DNA from: Russula earlei
Taxonomy: Eukaryota > Basidiomycota > Agaricomycetes > Russulales > Russulaceae
NCBI GenBank assembly: GCA_025769875.1
Contig: JAGFNK010000103.1
Span: 62,001 to 126,000, forward strand
Length of the DNA: 64,000 nucleotides
Reading direction: 5' to 3'
Made by a program: the position numbers and the translations under genes. Position 1 is the stretch's first letter; each line of letters begins with the position of its first letter. Shown piece by piece: positions 1 to 11,953 of the stretch. The notes beneath the pieces are model-generated. The model was not told the DNA's origin, did not search any database, and was given only the letters and a program-made list of their open reading frames with translations.

Positions 1-555
1 GGGACTGCGTATCACGGGTGGATGAAGAGTCCTTTGTTGGCCCTTGATGAGGTGAGGCTTTTTTGTCCTTTTTGCGTGTGACCCATTGCTCCGTGCGGCC
101 TAATATAGACGAATGAAGGGGGGGGGGAAAGAAGACAAGGGAAAGAGAGATACCGTCGGAGATACGTGTAGCAGCGAGTGAAACGTCTCCGCCTGCTTCG
201 ATCAAGGTCGAAAGGAGGTCTAGGGAGCGGGAAGGTAAACAAGGACTGGCAGCTCAATGTGAAGGATGACGGACCGTCGATGGTCCAGGCTGGAAAGAGT
301 TCCTGCAGCTGCGGTATCTGAGTGCGATACTGATCAGGGATTTTTTGTTGGTGTGTGCGCTTGGGGTCGAAGGATGGCTTGAGAGTGGAGGACATTGGTT
401 TGGAGCGAGGCGAGGTGTGGACGAGGGACGAGCGTGACGGTAAATTGACGGAGTCTGAATGTCAAGTGGTTGTCGGACACAGATTACATAACTGTAAGTG
501 GTTATCGCACATACATTACATAATTGTACACCGACCACAACTCACCCGCACCCGA
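1..555. other. Intergenic / 5' region, no gene seen
   Basis: No convincing coding sequence on either strand. Open frames here have low-quality Ser/Pro/Arg composition. The segment should hold the promoter and 5' UTR of the phosphatase gene. A short G tract lies near 119-127. Confidence 0.4.
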
Positions 556-3113
556 ATGCCCGTTGCGCCGCCCGTTGCACATCTCGAGCTCTTCATGAAC
601 AGCCCCGCCGCCCGTTCCTCCATCACCGTTCAAGCAAAACGTGCCCGTCCTCCCAATCTCGCCCTCTCTCCCCCGCCAAAGAGATCGGCTACCGCCCCTT
701 CCGTCCTCGACTTGGACACTCCCATCGACGACATTGATAATCACCCCGTCCATCACAAATTCACGCCCCCAACATCTCCCCTATATGCTACCCCACTCTC
801 CGCGGCCTTCTCCCCGTGCAGTCACTCGGAAACCGATTCCGACCATCTAAAGTCTCCAGAAGACATTTCCAATCAACTCGCCGTCCTCGAACAGCTTCGT
901 CGCAGCGTGCAGAAAAACCTCCGCCTTCGCCCTATCTCCCTAACACCTTCACCGCCTCGTTCCCCTACACACCCCCTTTCTTCCGCCTCCATTTGGTCCA
1001 CCCAGGCCCCGTCTTCCAGTCCAGCATCTACTATCGCTTCCCCCAGCATCTACTATACCCCCATTTCTGATCCCAAATCTCCCCTTACCGCACACTTTAT
1101 CGGGCCCTCCGCATTCGACCGTCCTGCACAAGAGTTACCACGAAGCCCCGCGCGCTCCATTGACCCCGCCTCCCTCGCCGCCCGCCTTGAAAATTCCCCT
1201 CGCCGCCCGCTCCTCATCGATACCCGTCCGGCTGCTGCTTTTCTCGGGTGTCACATCAAATCGAGCATCAATTTCGCCATTCCCTCTCTTATTCTCAAGC
1301 GCTCTCGGAAACCTGGTGCTGGTTTTGGCTCCATTGATGCCCTCCGTCAATTCATCACGACAGATCCGTGCAGAATCGTTTGGGACTCCCTCATGGCCCC
1401 AGGTGGTTCCTGGGACGGTGGTGTGATAGTATATGACGAGGAAATGAACCCACAAGACAGACTGAATGCACAGGTCATCGCCTGGGCTCTCCTCCCGATT
1501 ATATCTCCCCTCCTCGTCCGCGGCAGGGCTGATTATCTCGAAGGCGGCATGCTCGCTGCTTGCTCCCATCCTGACTTAAAGAAATTTATCGCGTCACCAC
1601 ACGATTCCTCCCTTGAGACGCTGGATCAGATGCAAGAGGGTGAACATCACGTTCTTGCCTCACCACCACCTCCACCCAAGCTCTCTTTCCCATTCAAGCC
1701 AAAGAAAAATGGTAGCGGAGGACTCTTTCAGCTCGATACGGCCACAGCTGCTCGTTCGAGAACTCTTCCAGAAATTGAATTCAGTGCCGGTGCCTCACCC
1801 GTCCAAATGCTTGCCAACATTTTACCAGGCAATACAGAGACCTCTCCCTGGAACATTGCCGATGCTTCACCTTCCCCTCCCCCCTCCCAGTCTGTCTTTC
1901 CACGTCCCCCATCACGGAAAGCGTCCCTCACTGCACTTCGTAAGCTTGATACAAAGTCGGCCGAGCGTCTTGGCCCGCCAAAACTTCACGTGCGCACTGT
2001 ACGCTCGGCCACCCTTGCTGCTCCACCTTCCACCGGACTATGGCCTAACGGGGCCAGCTCACCACGTGCACACTCCCCATCCCACCTTACCCTTACCCAC
2101 TCCAACCACACATCTCCCGCTTCTGCAAGACATGGGGATTCCCTCCTTCCACCACCCTCGCCCAATATCCCTTCTTCCCCTCGTACCCCTGTACCTCCAA
2201 GTCCATGCACCGTGCGTCCAGATATGTCCACCCCCCCTTCAACGGAAGAAGCGATTCCAGCGTTTACCGTTTCGACCATCCTGCCCAACTTTCTCTATCT
2301 CGGTCCCGAGATCACCGCTGAAGAGCATGCCCGTGAACTTGAGAGCCTGGGCGTGCGCCGTATTCTGAATATCGCTGCAGAGTGCGACGATGATCATGGG
2401 CTTGGATTGCGCCAGCGGTTTGAGCGGTATGTGAAGATCCCGATGCGCGACACGGTCGAAGAGGAAAACATTATTCATGGTGTACGCGAAGCCTGCGAGG
2501 CCCTTGGTACGTTCCCGTCCCTCTTCTACCCGTCCTTCCGTAGGCTCAACTCTTTATGATAGACGACGCGAGCTTACATTCCGCGCCAACCTATGTGCAC
2601 TGCAAGGCTGGTAAATCCCGCTCGGTGACTGCCGTGATGGCTTACCTCATTCATGCAAACCATTGGACACTCTCACGCGCCTACACTTTCGTCCTTGAGC
2701 GGCGAAAGGGCATCTCACCCAACATCGGTTTTGTTTCGGAGCTCATGAACTTTGAAGAGACCGAGCTCGGCAACAAATCTGTCGGTGTTGTCAAGCAACC
2801 ACAATCGGCGGGTGGTGGTGGGTGCGATAACGATCATACCGACGCGGATGGTAACCTTCGAAGTGGTGGGATTAACGGGCGGCGGCCATCGCACATGCGC
2901 GAAAGTCTGCCTCCGGCTTGGGGCTCCGGCGGCAGCGCTAGCGGGGCCCTGTCCACCGTTCCGCGCGGTGTCGCTGGGGACGTCGGCCAAGAGACGGAGG
3001 TGAAGGATGCGAGCGGGCGTTATCGACACGCACGTCGTGCTCCCGTCGATGAAAATACCCTTCAGCCGATGCGCCGCGTCAGCAAGGCTGGTCTTGAAAG
3101 CACGTCCACCTAG
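556..3113 (+). CDS. Rhodanese-like plus dual-specificity MAP-kinase phosphatase (MSG5-like)
   Basis: Two exons, 556-2506 and 2563-3113, give 833 residues. The 56 nt intron (GTACG...GATAG) joins the frames as EALD-DASLHS. Residues about 200-340 resemble a rhodanese/Cdc25 fold (LLIDTRPAAAFLGCHI ... VIVYDEE), but the loop that should hold the catalytic Cys has none, as in the inactive N-terminal domain of MAP-kinase phosphatases. Residues about 570-735 are the dual-specificity phosphatase domain, with candidate general acid Asp in IPMRDTVEEENI and the P-loop HCKAGKSRS (Cys about 664). The long middle and the C-terminal tail are Ser/Pro/Gly-rich and probably disordered. By family it removes phosphate from Thr and Tyr of a MAP kinase, probably in the cell-integrity or mating pathway. 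The ATG at 556 was chosen because upstream codons look like 5' UTR; 595 is an alternative start. Confidence 0.88.
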
Positions 3114-4174
3114 TCATAGAACTGTCTGAAGGACGCTCGCTGGTTCCCTTTCTTTTTCCATCCGCTCACTTTGTGCGTGTGTATACATGAATAGGCCCCC
3201 ATATCGTGTATTTGTTTCTGTCCCTGCATGGCCGATTGAGCCACGGGAGGTTTGATTATTTTTTTTTCTGTTCATACGTACGATATGCTTTTTTACGGAC
3301 CAGCTTGACGATCACGCACGCACACAAGGAACCCTTTTGCCATCATGCTTTTGTTCTTTCGATTTTCCTCTGTCTCACCGCTCCTGTCCCCTTTCCTCTC
3401 GTCTTGTTTTCCCTTTTATGTTAAGACTTTTTTTTTCGTTCAGCCAGTCAATGCCTTGTTGCCATTGATATTGTTTATATCTAATCCCTCCCGCATTTGT
3501 ACAGACATTGCATTTTTATTAACTAGGCGTTTTGTTGTATGTAGCCGGTCACGCCATGTCTCGACCAGGAGGCCAACTTGGTCATTCAGTAAGTAAAGGG
3601 GGTAACTTTGAACGATGTCGCCCTTTCGCAAGTCTTTACAGACAGGTGTCGCGCATATACACGTGTGTCGTCTCTGCTGATCATGGCCACGGCCACACAC
3701 GATCACACCAGAGAAGAAATGTTCGCGTTTATGCTTTGCTGGTAAAAGGAAGAAAGAAGCGACCTTGGATCTGAAGCGCCCTCGCACTTCAATCACCCTC
3801 CAGTTCGCCGCGGTTCCGTGACGAGGTGGCAAGGGGGATTCTGGACTCGGGAGACCATCGGATTTTCTGCCAAAGCCAAACATTTTTTTTTTTTCCAGTT
3901 GGCGCGCGGCGACATCAAGGGGCGTCCGAGTCTATATCCACAGAGCACAGCATGCTCCCCATGCGAACGGGGGAGACTCCGCGTCGTCGTTCGTGCCTGC
4001 GACACGAGGTCGGGGCGGACCGCCTTTACTTTTCTCGCTCCGAGTCGAAGCGAAGAAACGCAGACCGACCGACGGTCGGTCGGTCTGGTCACCGACCTAC
4101 CCCCGCGCGCGCGTATGGCAGAACGGCGGCGCCGAGCGGACTCGAGAGAGGGCATCCTCCACCCGCGAATCGAA

Positions 4175-4244
<70 letters not shown>

Positions 4245-4490
4245 CATTATTATTATTTACGACGGTGGTCGTTCACGGTGCATTGCATCGCTCTGGCAGA
4301 CGCGCACCACGGGGGGCATCGCTGGCACCCGCCGCCGTGACGCCGCGGCCGTACCACATGGTGCTAGTGGTTGCCAGCTCGACCCCCCGAGTTCGGGTGG
4401 CCGGTTTGTCGTTTCTTTTCTTTTTTTCGAGTCGCGCGGCATCCTGCCAGTGTGCGTGGGTGCACTGTCGGTGGCGGCGGCTGGCGCCGG
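3114..4490. other. Intergenic region, no gene recognised
   Basis: It holds the 3' end of the phosphatase gene, pyrimidine-rich stretches around 3240-3430, and a GC-rich part around 3900-4160 and 4260-4490. Several open frames exist on both strands, but none shows a recognisable domain. Frames across the TTA microsatellite owe their length to it. Confidence 0.4.
4177..4257. repeat. TTA/ATT trinucleotide microsatellite
   Basis: About 27 units of TTA run almost uninterrupted, with one C substitution near 4245. Depending on frame it would read as poly-Leu, poly-Ile or poly-Tyr, so open frames across it are not evidence of a gene. Confidence 0.97.
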
Positions 4491-4605
4491 CCCATCAGGA
4501 AAACTACATCCTACTAGAAAACACCTGGAATGAACTAGAGTGTACTAGAAATGACCTAATATAGTAATTCTAGTCACTTCTAGTAGTGACAGTTTTGCTG
4601 ATGGG
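4491..4605. mobile_element. Small inverted-repeat element (MITE-like), 115 bp
   Basis: The ends are inverted copies: CCCATCAG at 4491-4498 and CTGATGGG at 4598-4605. The match runs imperfectly inward through an AAAACT block and a TACTAGAA block. It has no coding capacity. No clear target-site duplication is visible, so the superfamily is unknown. Confidence 0.5.
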
Positions 4606-4865
4606 GGCTTGGGCCTGCGGAAGATGGGGAGGAGATAGGTGGCTCAGGTATTTCATTATCATACTACTAGTAGGGCTGCCCTGTTGTCACCGTGTTCCGT
4701 AGAGAGGGATCGGTCAGTGGTGGCGCGATGCTGGATTTCAGTTGAAGACACAGAACTAGACGAGCTCTGGCTCCCGCAGGTGGCACGGGCATGTTGATCA
4801 GTGGACTCTACGTGGATGGTCTACTCATGTACCTACATAGCGATCAGGTAGTCACAAGAAACATA

Positions 4866-5273
4866 ACACGACAGGCAGGAAGGGATAAGTCGACTCTGCT
4901 TATAGTCAACTCAGTGGATAATAAAAGTAAAATATTTCAAGTGCTGAGTAGGGTCTGTTGCGGCCACAAATTATATTACATAAGTAATGACCTTAGTTGA
5001 GCATGAAAAATGTGACAAAAAAGGTTAAATATGGAGAGTCTACTCATTCCGGCACAACTTTTAGCCAGGCTAGGGTAAATGTTGTGCCGGAATGAGTAGA
5101 CTCTCCATATTTAACCTTTTTTGTCACATTTTTCATGCTCAACTAAGGTCATTACTTATGTAATATAATTTGTGGCCGCAACAGACCCTACTCAGCACTT
5201 GAAATATTTTACTTTTATTATCCACTGAGTTGACTATAAGCAGAGTCGACTTATCCCTTCCTGCCTGTCGTGT
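4866..5273. repeat. 408 bp palindrome (foldback element, long form)
   Basis: The arms 4866-5058 and 5081-5273 are inverted copies with no mismatch or indel that I could find over 193 bp. The 22 nt centre is itself partly complementary. The outer tips read ACACGACAGGCAGG and its complement. A shorter relative lies at 32372-32601 and keeps only the outer part of the arms. No target duplication is clear. It could be a foldback transposon, a hairpin-RNA source, or partly an assembly effect, though the second copy argues for a real family. Confidence 0.85.
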
Positions 5274-5310
5274 AAAGCCGAGCAGCGACAAGGTTTGATT
5301 CAATGTCTTT

Positions 5311-5703
5311 ATGTGTGTGACTATCTATTGCTTGCCAAGCTATGTAAGGTACTATCACGTGTTGTGGGTTGCAAAATACCAGAGAGTTTCAAAATGCAGT
5401 TTTATAAGAGATCACCACCACGAATTAGCTGATCCTTGCTTGGATATATCACCAATATACTACCAAATTATGGATCACAAAAGAAATAAAGAAATATCAT
5501 TGTGCTTGCTTTTCGATCTTGCTGATATTACAGGGGAAGACTCAAAATTTGATTACAACAGCTCTGGATATAAGTATTTCTCAACACAACATCGTAAAAT
5601 GTTCAATAATTCATCTGTGCATATCATAAAAGCCTTGTGTAAAATTATAGAGAATTCAGAGGTGCAGGAGGGGAGATACAGACAAAATGGTGAAACTGCG
5701 TGA
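5311..5703 (+). CDS. Unrecognised open frame (130 aa), possibly transposon debris
   Basis: An AT-rich open frame between the palindrome and the SAP-domain frame. The predicted protein has ordinary composition (His-rich RDHHHE near the middle, FDLADITGED later) but no motif I recognise. No introns were identified. It could be a real small gene, a fragment of an old mobile element, or chance. Its setting in repeat-rich DNA favours debris. Confidence 0.2.
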   Translation: MCVTIYCLPSYVRYYHVLWVAKYQRVSKCSFIRDHHHELADPCLDISPIYYQIMDHKRNKEISLCLLFDLADITGEDSKFDYNSSGYKYFSTQHRKMFNNSSVHIIKALCKIIENSEVQEGRYRQNGETA

Positions 5704-5819
5704 CAGTGTGTACTCCGATGCCCATCGGGTTTCAAAGTCCGCCACGCTCGGCTATGCGTCGTGTCCGAGTCGCGTTTTCAAGTTACAGTCCTTGGCCTAC
5801 AGTACTGTAAAGCCCTCCT

Positions 5820-6488
5820 GTGGTGCAGGGAGCATGTCTTCTAGAGGTCCTATTATCCATGACATTTAAAAATTCATTAAAGAGGCATGCACCCAGCTTA
5901 GTGCCCAAAGGCTTGAGGCTTGCAGAAGAACAGGAGGCATTGTGGGTGGCTGAAGAGCAGAGGAAGCGTGAAGTGAGAGAGCAGCGAGTGGCAAAGGAGG
6001 CATTGTGGGTGGCTGAAGAGCAGAGGAAGTGTGAAGTGAGAGAGCAGCGAGTGGCAAAGGAGGCAGAAAGGGATGAACAACGACGGCAGAGGGATCCGAA
6101 CGCACCATTCACAGGCACACTAACCTTGAAAACAAAGGCCGACCTTCAAGACATTGTGCAGGTCTTGGGACTCACCACAGATGGCCAGAAGAAGGATATT
6201 TTGGCACGGATAACTGCTCATTTCGATGCCAACCCCATCTTGCATGATGATTCATGCTTTGAAGGCATATTCAACCGGACAAGGAGATGGCCTACTGTGC
6301 AAACTAAAGAGGAGACCTCAAACACGAGAGCCACCTCTGCTGGACCCTCATCTGTACCGTTGTCCCTCCCTCCACTGACCCTGCTCTCTTCAAACATTGT
6401 AAATATTTTCCCTCGGCATCTGATGCACCCACCACTACCATACCACCATCCTACCAGCTCTTATTCTCACCATAATATGCAGAACTGA
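5820..6488 (+). CDS. SAP-domain protein with a 21-residue coiled-coil repeat
   Basis: The frame first gives a charged helical segment rich in Glu, Arg and Gln (LRLAEEQ, then two copies of a 21-residue unit EALWVAEEQRK...), encoded by a 63 bp direct repeat at about 5938-6063. A SAP-like DNA-binding motif follows (LKTKADLQDIVQVLGL ... KKDILARITAHFDANP, about residues 105-150). The tail is Ser/Thr/Pro-rich. SAP motifs bind AT-rich or scaffold-attachment DNA. Such short proteins are frequent near transposases in agaricomycete genomes. It lies left of the terminal repeats of the neighbouring Tc1-like element, so it is probably not part of that element. The start is uncertain. Confidence 0.5.
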   Translation: MVQGACLLEVLLSMTFKNSLKRHAPSLVPKGLRLAEEQEALWVAEEQRKREVREQRVAKEALWVAEEQRKCEVREQRVAKEAERDEQRRQRDPNAPFTGTLTLKTKADLQDIVQVLGLTTDGQKKDILARITAHFDANPILHDDSCFEGIFNRTRRWPTVQTKEETSNTRATSAGPSSVPLSLPPLTLLSSNIVNIFPRHLMHPPLPYHHPTSSYSHHNMQN

Positions 6489-7119
6489 TTCTCATTAAAT
6501 TGCTTCCTGATGCTTATACATAATGTACATAGTTCATCTATACTAACTGGATCTCATTGTGTTTGAACACGGCAACAGACACTGCTGTAGCAGAGATGCA
6601 ACCGGTTGTATGAGTCAGCATGACAATCCATGACGAAAGTTTTGAAACTCCCAATTTTTTGGACTTGCACAATCGGCTTCCTTCCGACACAACCACCCAT
6701 CCATCTTATACTAAAGTGATGCTTCAGGGGGCTAGTTCATATATTATCACATTGATTCCAAAAGATCGATCATAAAAATATGTTGTTGATCCATTTCTAT
6801 TTGTGATTTAGTAAAAGTTTTGAAACTCCCCACACATGATAGTAGAAGACGTCCATAGCCAACCAACGTCACGTGTCGTTACTTTTTCTGTGACACACCT
6901 GTCCACAACAGGATGAATACACAGAAAAATGGCTCTAGAAGTTGTTTCACACCTATTTCTCAAATTCTGTTCTCAGGAAATTGCCCCTAGACATGTCAAA
7001 ATGTCATATTCAATTTGGCTTGCTGTGGGATCCAGAATTGAGCTGTGAATGTTGAAAGTTGTTATCTTGTTATCATAAGGTATAACATTATTAATAAGAT
7101 AATGATAACTGTGCCTGTT

Positions 7120-9782
7120 CAAGGTCATCCATCAAAGTCCCAGGTAGAATGTGATGGCTGTGATACTTCCTCACTGCCAAGGCCACTTGTTGTCCATTAA
7201 GGCCCTTATCATATGCATCAATGAATCAATGGGAACGATTTGCAAAGCTACAAGTCTGAGACATCAGTGTTTGCTAAATATAGCATTAAGAAAGTTAGTT
7301 CGCACCGGCGCATCAACTCGAGAGGGATAGCATCTAAGGCTACCAGTGCATTTCTTTTGAGGTGATCTTCTTGTGATGATTCCGGATTCAGGTGGTAAAG
7401 CCGTTTCGCATAGCCCCAGCATTGCTCAATGAAATTGAGCTCACAATGAAACTTTGGGAGGAAGATCACTTGAAATCCACGCATGTTGCAAGTCCCTTCA
7501 AGTATTGTGTCAATATGTTAAGATCCGACGGATCTTAGTACCGACTCTTTAGTGAAAGAGTTGCTTGATATAGTTCAAGCACTAGACTTCGAACCCTTTG
7601 ATATTATCTCAGGAAGATTGGATGTAGAAAAGAGAAGGGCCTCTTTCACTTAGAGTCTGCACTAGAATGTTTGTCTAGATCGATAGACGAGATGATTTTC
7701 TTGTTTAGAGTGTAAAAGTGTAAGTCGAGCGTAAGGCTCGACTTCTTGGTACTATCCAGTATTTATACGATATCTCAATAACCACTGATCCGATTCGTAT
7801 GAAACTCGGGGTGCACATAGCTGAGAACCAGTAGTATCCAAATACAGAGAGCGCAATTCAAGAATGTTAAGAATGACTCACGCGTGAGTCATTCTTTCCT
7901 AGTATCAGTCAGCAATCAGTAAGCAGACATGTCAGCCATCAGTAAGCAATCAGTCATCAATCGGTAAGCCAGATCCATAAACAGACATATGAGCAATCAT
8001 GGTTGAGTCATCGAACAGGTGACAGTCAAAGAACACAAGAATCCTAACACAATATGTGCAAAGTCTGGTTCATTGAACAGTATGCAACGGTAACAGCATT
8101 TCAAAGCAGGTGGTGCACAATTGAATGACTTACATTCCACTCATATGTTCTGTATATGTTCATACCCATGCTCTTCCAAGATCACCACCATACCTTTGAA
8201 GATACCAGCCCGTTCATGTCCATCAGGAAAATATAGTGACTGCACTGTCCCATCAGGAAGCATGGCATCACTCATCCAGACTTTCACCTTCACAAGTGAC
8301 CCATCAGGTTTGTACACCAAACTTCCCAAGGCATCACATTGTGGGGCATCAATCCCCCAATTCTTGCCTATTTTGGGAGTAAATTTTGGCATGCAGCGTG
8401 CAGTGACTGAAGCCTCAGGCCTTTTGAGATGGCTTGGTGCATTATCATAGACAAAGTGATGGTCATATTCAGGGTAGAATTCAGTGAGAATGTTCATGGC
8501 AGCCTCTGCCTGTTCCCTGATATCATCACTTGTGAAGTATCCATCTTGATTTTTCCCTGGTTTCATCACATGTCTCACAGTCCTTGTCCCATTGGAAGAT
8601 TGGAGCCATCCGAAATCAGCTGAGACATAATCGGCGACCATTAGTGATGCACCCTCTCCTTTTGTGTATGGCTTTGCAGGTACATCCTTGTGATACCAAC
8701 CCTTCTTCCGTTGATTGTGTGCATAAAATATTGATTCATCATGGAACCAGATGATGACACACGTGCCCTGGACATTGACTTCCTCTGGTATGTTGTCCTT
8801 TGTCCAACTATACATACAGTCCTGAATTTCACACCACGCTGGTAGGAACTTCATTTCATGATACCAGATGACATCAGCACGTTCATAACCATCTGTGTAT
8901 TGACCCTTTGTTGGTGCTGTGAAACGGTAACCCAGAGATGTCAGGTAATGACATGCTGTCCTCTTGGATATCATTTTTGTGATGCCATGTTTCTCCTTGA
9001 TGTCATTGTGAGCCAGGAATTGTACCACCTTCTTAGCTGAGATTTCCTTCCCAAGCTCCTGGAGATGGAGACTGATGTCTGATGCCAAATCTTCATCTGT
9101 GAGCATAGACTTGTTCCAATCACCATAGGGATTGACTGGCAGAACAGAGTGATCTTGGATAAATTGCTTTGAAAGTCTAGCCAGCTGATGAGCACAGTAC
9201 TGGCCCTTCCCAGAGATACAGCAGCCTGACACGCAGTGGCCCCCCATTTATCAAACATCATCAATCGAAGGTTTGTGAAAAAGTTGAGCATTGTCTGCAT
9301 TCCTTCCATCCAAATCTTGATGAATGGATCAATTTTGGGATCTTTGTACCCAGCGCCTGTTTTCCTTGGAGGACACAAGATTTCCTTCAGGTCTTTCAAA
9401 GCATCTGCCACCTGTGACTGCATTGGTGCTTGGCATAAATGTCTGTCGTGTTTATGCACTTCCCTCCAGTGTGTATTGTCCTGCAGCTGTGCACTTTCAT
9501 GTGAACTTGATCCTGGCTCTCCAATGTCTCCATCATGTGAATGTGCCTCCTGATGACTTAGATCGCATAAAGACACATTGTTGAATCCAGACTGATGAGG
9601 TAACTGCTCCGAAGGGATGACATTATTACTAACATAATTTGGATCTTGGAGAAATCATGTACCAGGCTTGGGACATTTTCCTTGTCACCATCACAATGAT
9701 CGACTTTCCTCTGCTTGGAACTCTGGATGCCCTTCTTAAGGTTTGTAATCCTTGAGAGGGTTGATTTCTGTTTTCCACCCAT
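7120..9782 (-). pseudogene. DDE transposase, pseudogene
   Basis: The reading frame starts around MGGKQKSTLSRITNLKKG (9782) and continues through PPRKTGAGYKDPKIDPF, HSVLPVNPYGDW, EISAKKVVQFLAH and KGQYTDGYERADVIWYHE. Catalytic blocks follow: FHDESIFYAH (first D), FVYDNAPSH (second D) and LPKFHCELNFIEQCWGYAKR (E). It is broken several ways: a one-base frame change near 9200-9215 between GATACQAAVSLGR and QYCAHQLARL; a TGA at 8141-8143 followed in frame by VECKSFNC; a solo LTR at 7516-8049; a frame change after LELMRR; and a TGA at 7226-7228 inside ANRSH*FIDAYDKGLNG. Both in-frame TGA codons stand where Arg is expected. Non-autonomous now. Confidence 0.85.
7516..8049. mobile_element. Solo LTR (family A, 534 bp) inside the DDE transposase
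   Basis: It begins TGTTAAGATCC and ends ATCCTAACA, the usual TG...CA termini, and is flanked by a 5 bp direct duplication CAATA (7511-7515 and 8050-8054). Removing it and one CAATA rejoins the transposase reading from NEPDFAHI to DTILEG. Only one LTR is present, so the internal retrotransposon was lost by LTR-LTR recombination. Confidence 0.9.
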
Positions 9783-11953
9783 GCAACTGGTGCTCAAGGA
9801 GAAGACACACAACCTTCAAGTGATGCAATGTGCAATATTGACATGCAGCACTGTGATTTTTAGGAAATTGGTTCAATGGTGTGATCTCACATAAAATTGA
9901 CAATCTCAATATCATTAATAGTGGATTTAGACCAATTCCCTGAGAATACATTTTGTAGAAAGTGGTTGCAGAAGTCTCAAACTTCAATTTTATAGAATTT
10001 TTGACTGTTTCGGGACATTGTCATGCTGATCATGTGATGTTGGTGGGCTATGGACGTCTTCTACCTTACAGTACACTGGCAGTTGTGTTTGCAGTGGGTT
10101 GAAAAACCATAAAAAGCAATTATGCATTTAAATGACACCAAATCATTTTCTCAATTACATATTCAACGACTCATTTATTAGCTATTAGACAAATAAATTG
10201 AAATGATACAAAAAAAGATTTTGTATTGTAAGGAACAGCAGCAGTTGATGCCATTAGAATAGGCAGTGGTGTGGGTCCAAAGGAACCTGGTGCAAGGGAG
10301 GCAGTGGCATTGGAGGGAGGGGGGTTCCAAGGGAGGGACAACAGTTCCCCAAGGGCATGTGTGCATGCATTTGCAGCAGCAGATATTGCATCAGGCTTGG
10401 TGTGCTTGCCTGACCATTTGCCCCTGGCATATGGATCATTGTGAACATGGTGGCACTTTCCCTTAGCGATGCCAATGCTTTGTGCTGTCAGTCCCCATGT
10501 GTCAGGGAGACTGGTCCATTGTTTTGGGCCCTGTTTGAGTTTGACACCCATACACTCAGTTGTCTCCATCCATGTTTTCTGATTGGGCACAATCACTTCC
10601 TTATCAGGTAAGACCTTGGAACCTTCAGGTAAGACCTTGGAACCTTGAATTACATTGATTGCAGCTGCTAAACTGTATTTGGCAGCTCATGTGGCCTCAA
10701 TGATCTCTGGTGTTTGATTAGCATTTTCAAGGCTAGATGTGAGATTGTGTGATAATGATATGATCTCCTGTGAGAGAGATACTAGGCTCTCCCTTGGTGT
10801 GGATGAAGAAGATGATGGGGATGGGGGGTCAGGTGATTTATTTGCACTCTCCTTCTGTGTGCTCTCCTCAGGACAGAGGTAGGGAAAGTGGATGTAGATT
10901 GCTGCAATGTGTTTGCAGAATCTAATGTGGGGATAATCTGTGCAAACACAAGTTGACTTCATCAGATCAATCAATTGAGTAAAATGTGCCAGAATGGGAT
11001 GTTGAAGCAATGTGAAAGCAGATCTCATTGAATGCAAGATCAAATCTTGTGAGATGCTCTCAGCATGGGTGTAATTATATGGCACCTGTCAGCCACCAGG
11101 TCCTGACCATTGAGCCCGACATTTTGCCATTCATGCCTGTTTTGGTAATATGGCACCATGTGACCTGCTAGGACAAATAATATTTGATTGATCTGCCAAT
11201 TGTGCTTGCCATTGAGCCAGTGTGATTTAAGGACATGATGATATCTAAAATGATTAAGTCATCTCATCTTTAGATTGAGTGGATCACATACACTTCAATC
11301 AACATGTTGGTGTCCCCTTCCTCAAAGATATGGTGAATTTTCTGGTAAACCATAAACCACATATGCACCACAGGCATCCATTATTGCCGTTTTCAGCACA
11401 CTTGGTGGAGCTTGAATTCCACCCAAATTGGCACAGAAACCCCTCAAACATGCGGGATGAATATCTCCCTCAAAACAGCTTCAATTCATATGAAAATTAT
11501 TGTCCCTGAATCGCCTGAATGAGGGCTAGGCAGCCCCATTGTGTTCATGAGATTTGAGTGAGAATTGGTGGAGCTGGACTCAAGCCACCTCCACATGTGT
11601 ATTAGATGAATTACAACTCAAAATCATGGTCTATATCTATTATTTTCCCCTCATGTTGTACCCATGGGCTGTCTTGAGGCAGCCCCATAGTGTTTTTGAC
11701 TCAGGTGTTGTGGTGTGCAACATTGTTTTCAGTGTGATCGGAGTGAGGACCAGCCACTCATCACCCCTCTCACCTCTCCATTCTGACCATCCTTTGCCCT
11801 CATTCCCACCACACCCGCTGTCTCAGATGCATCAGTCGCACCACTCCCTTCCAACTCGCATTTGGCCCTCCACACCCACAGTCGCAGCCATGCCAGTCAC
11901 ACTGCCTGCGTCGACCTGCCATCTGTCTTCACCACGCGCCACACTCCTTCAGC

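Larger units (their letters stand above)
6840..10068. mobile_element. Tc1/mariner-like (DDE) DNA transposon, degenerate
   Basis: The ends are inverted copies of about 28 bp. The shared part GTAGAAGACGTCCATAGCC is at about 6843-6861 on the plus strand and about 10041-10065 on the minus strand, with the match weakening inward. It encloses one transposase pseudogene on the minus strand and a 534 bp solo LTR inserted in it. A TA duplication is expected for this superfamily but is not clear at the present ends. Confidence 0.7.

Noticed and set aside
1135..2368. Antisense and alternate-frame ORFs in the phosphatase gene
   Set aside because: Shadows of the Ser/Pro-rich coding sequence.
3818..4564. 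Long open frames on plus across the TTA microsatellite (poly-Leu, poly-Ile, poly-Tyr)
   Set aside because: All three frames are open because the repeat has no stop in these readings. Flanking parts have no domain and unusual composition, so no gene is called.
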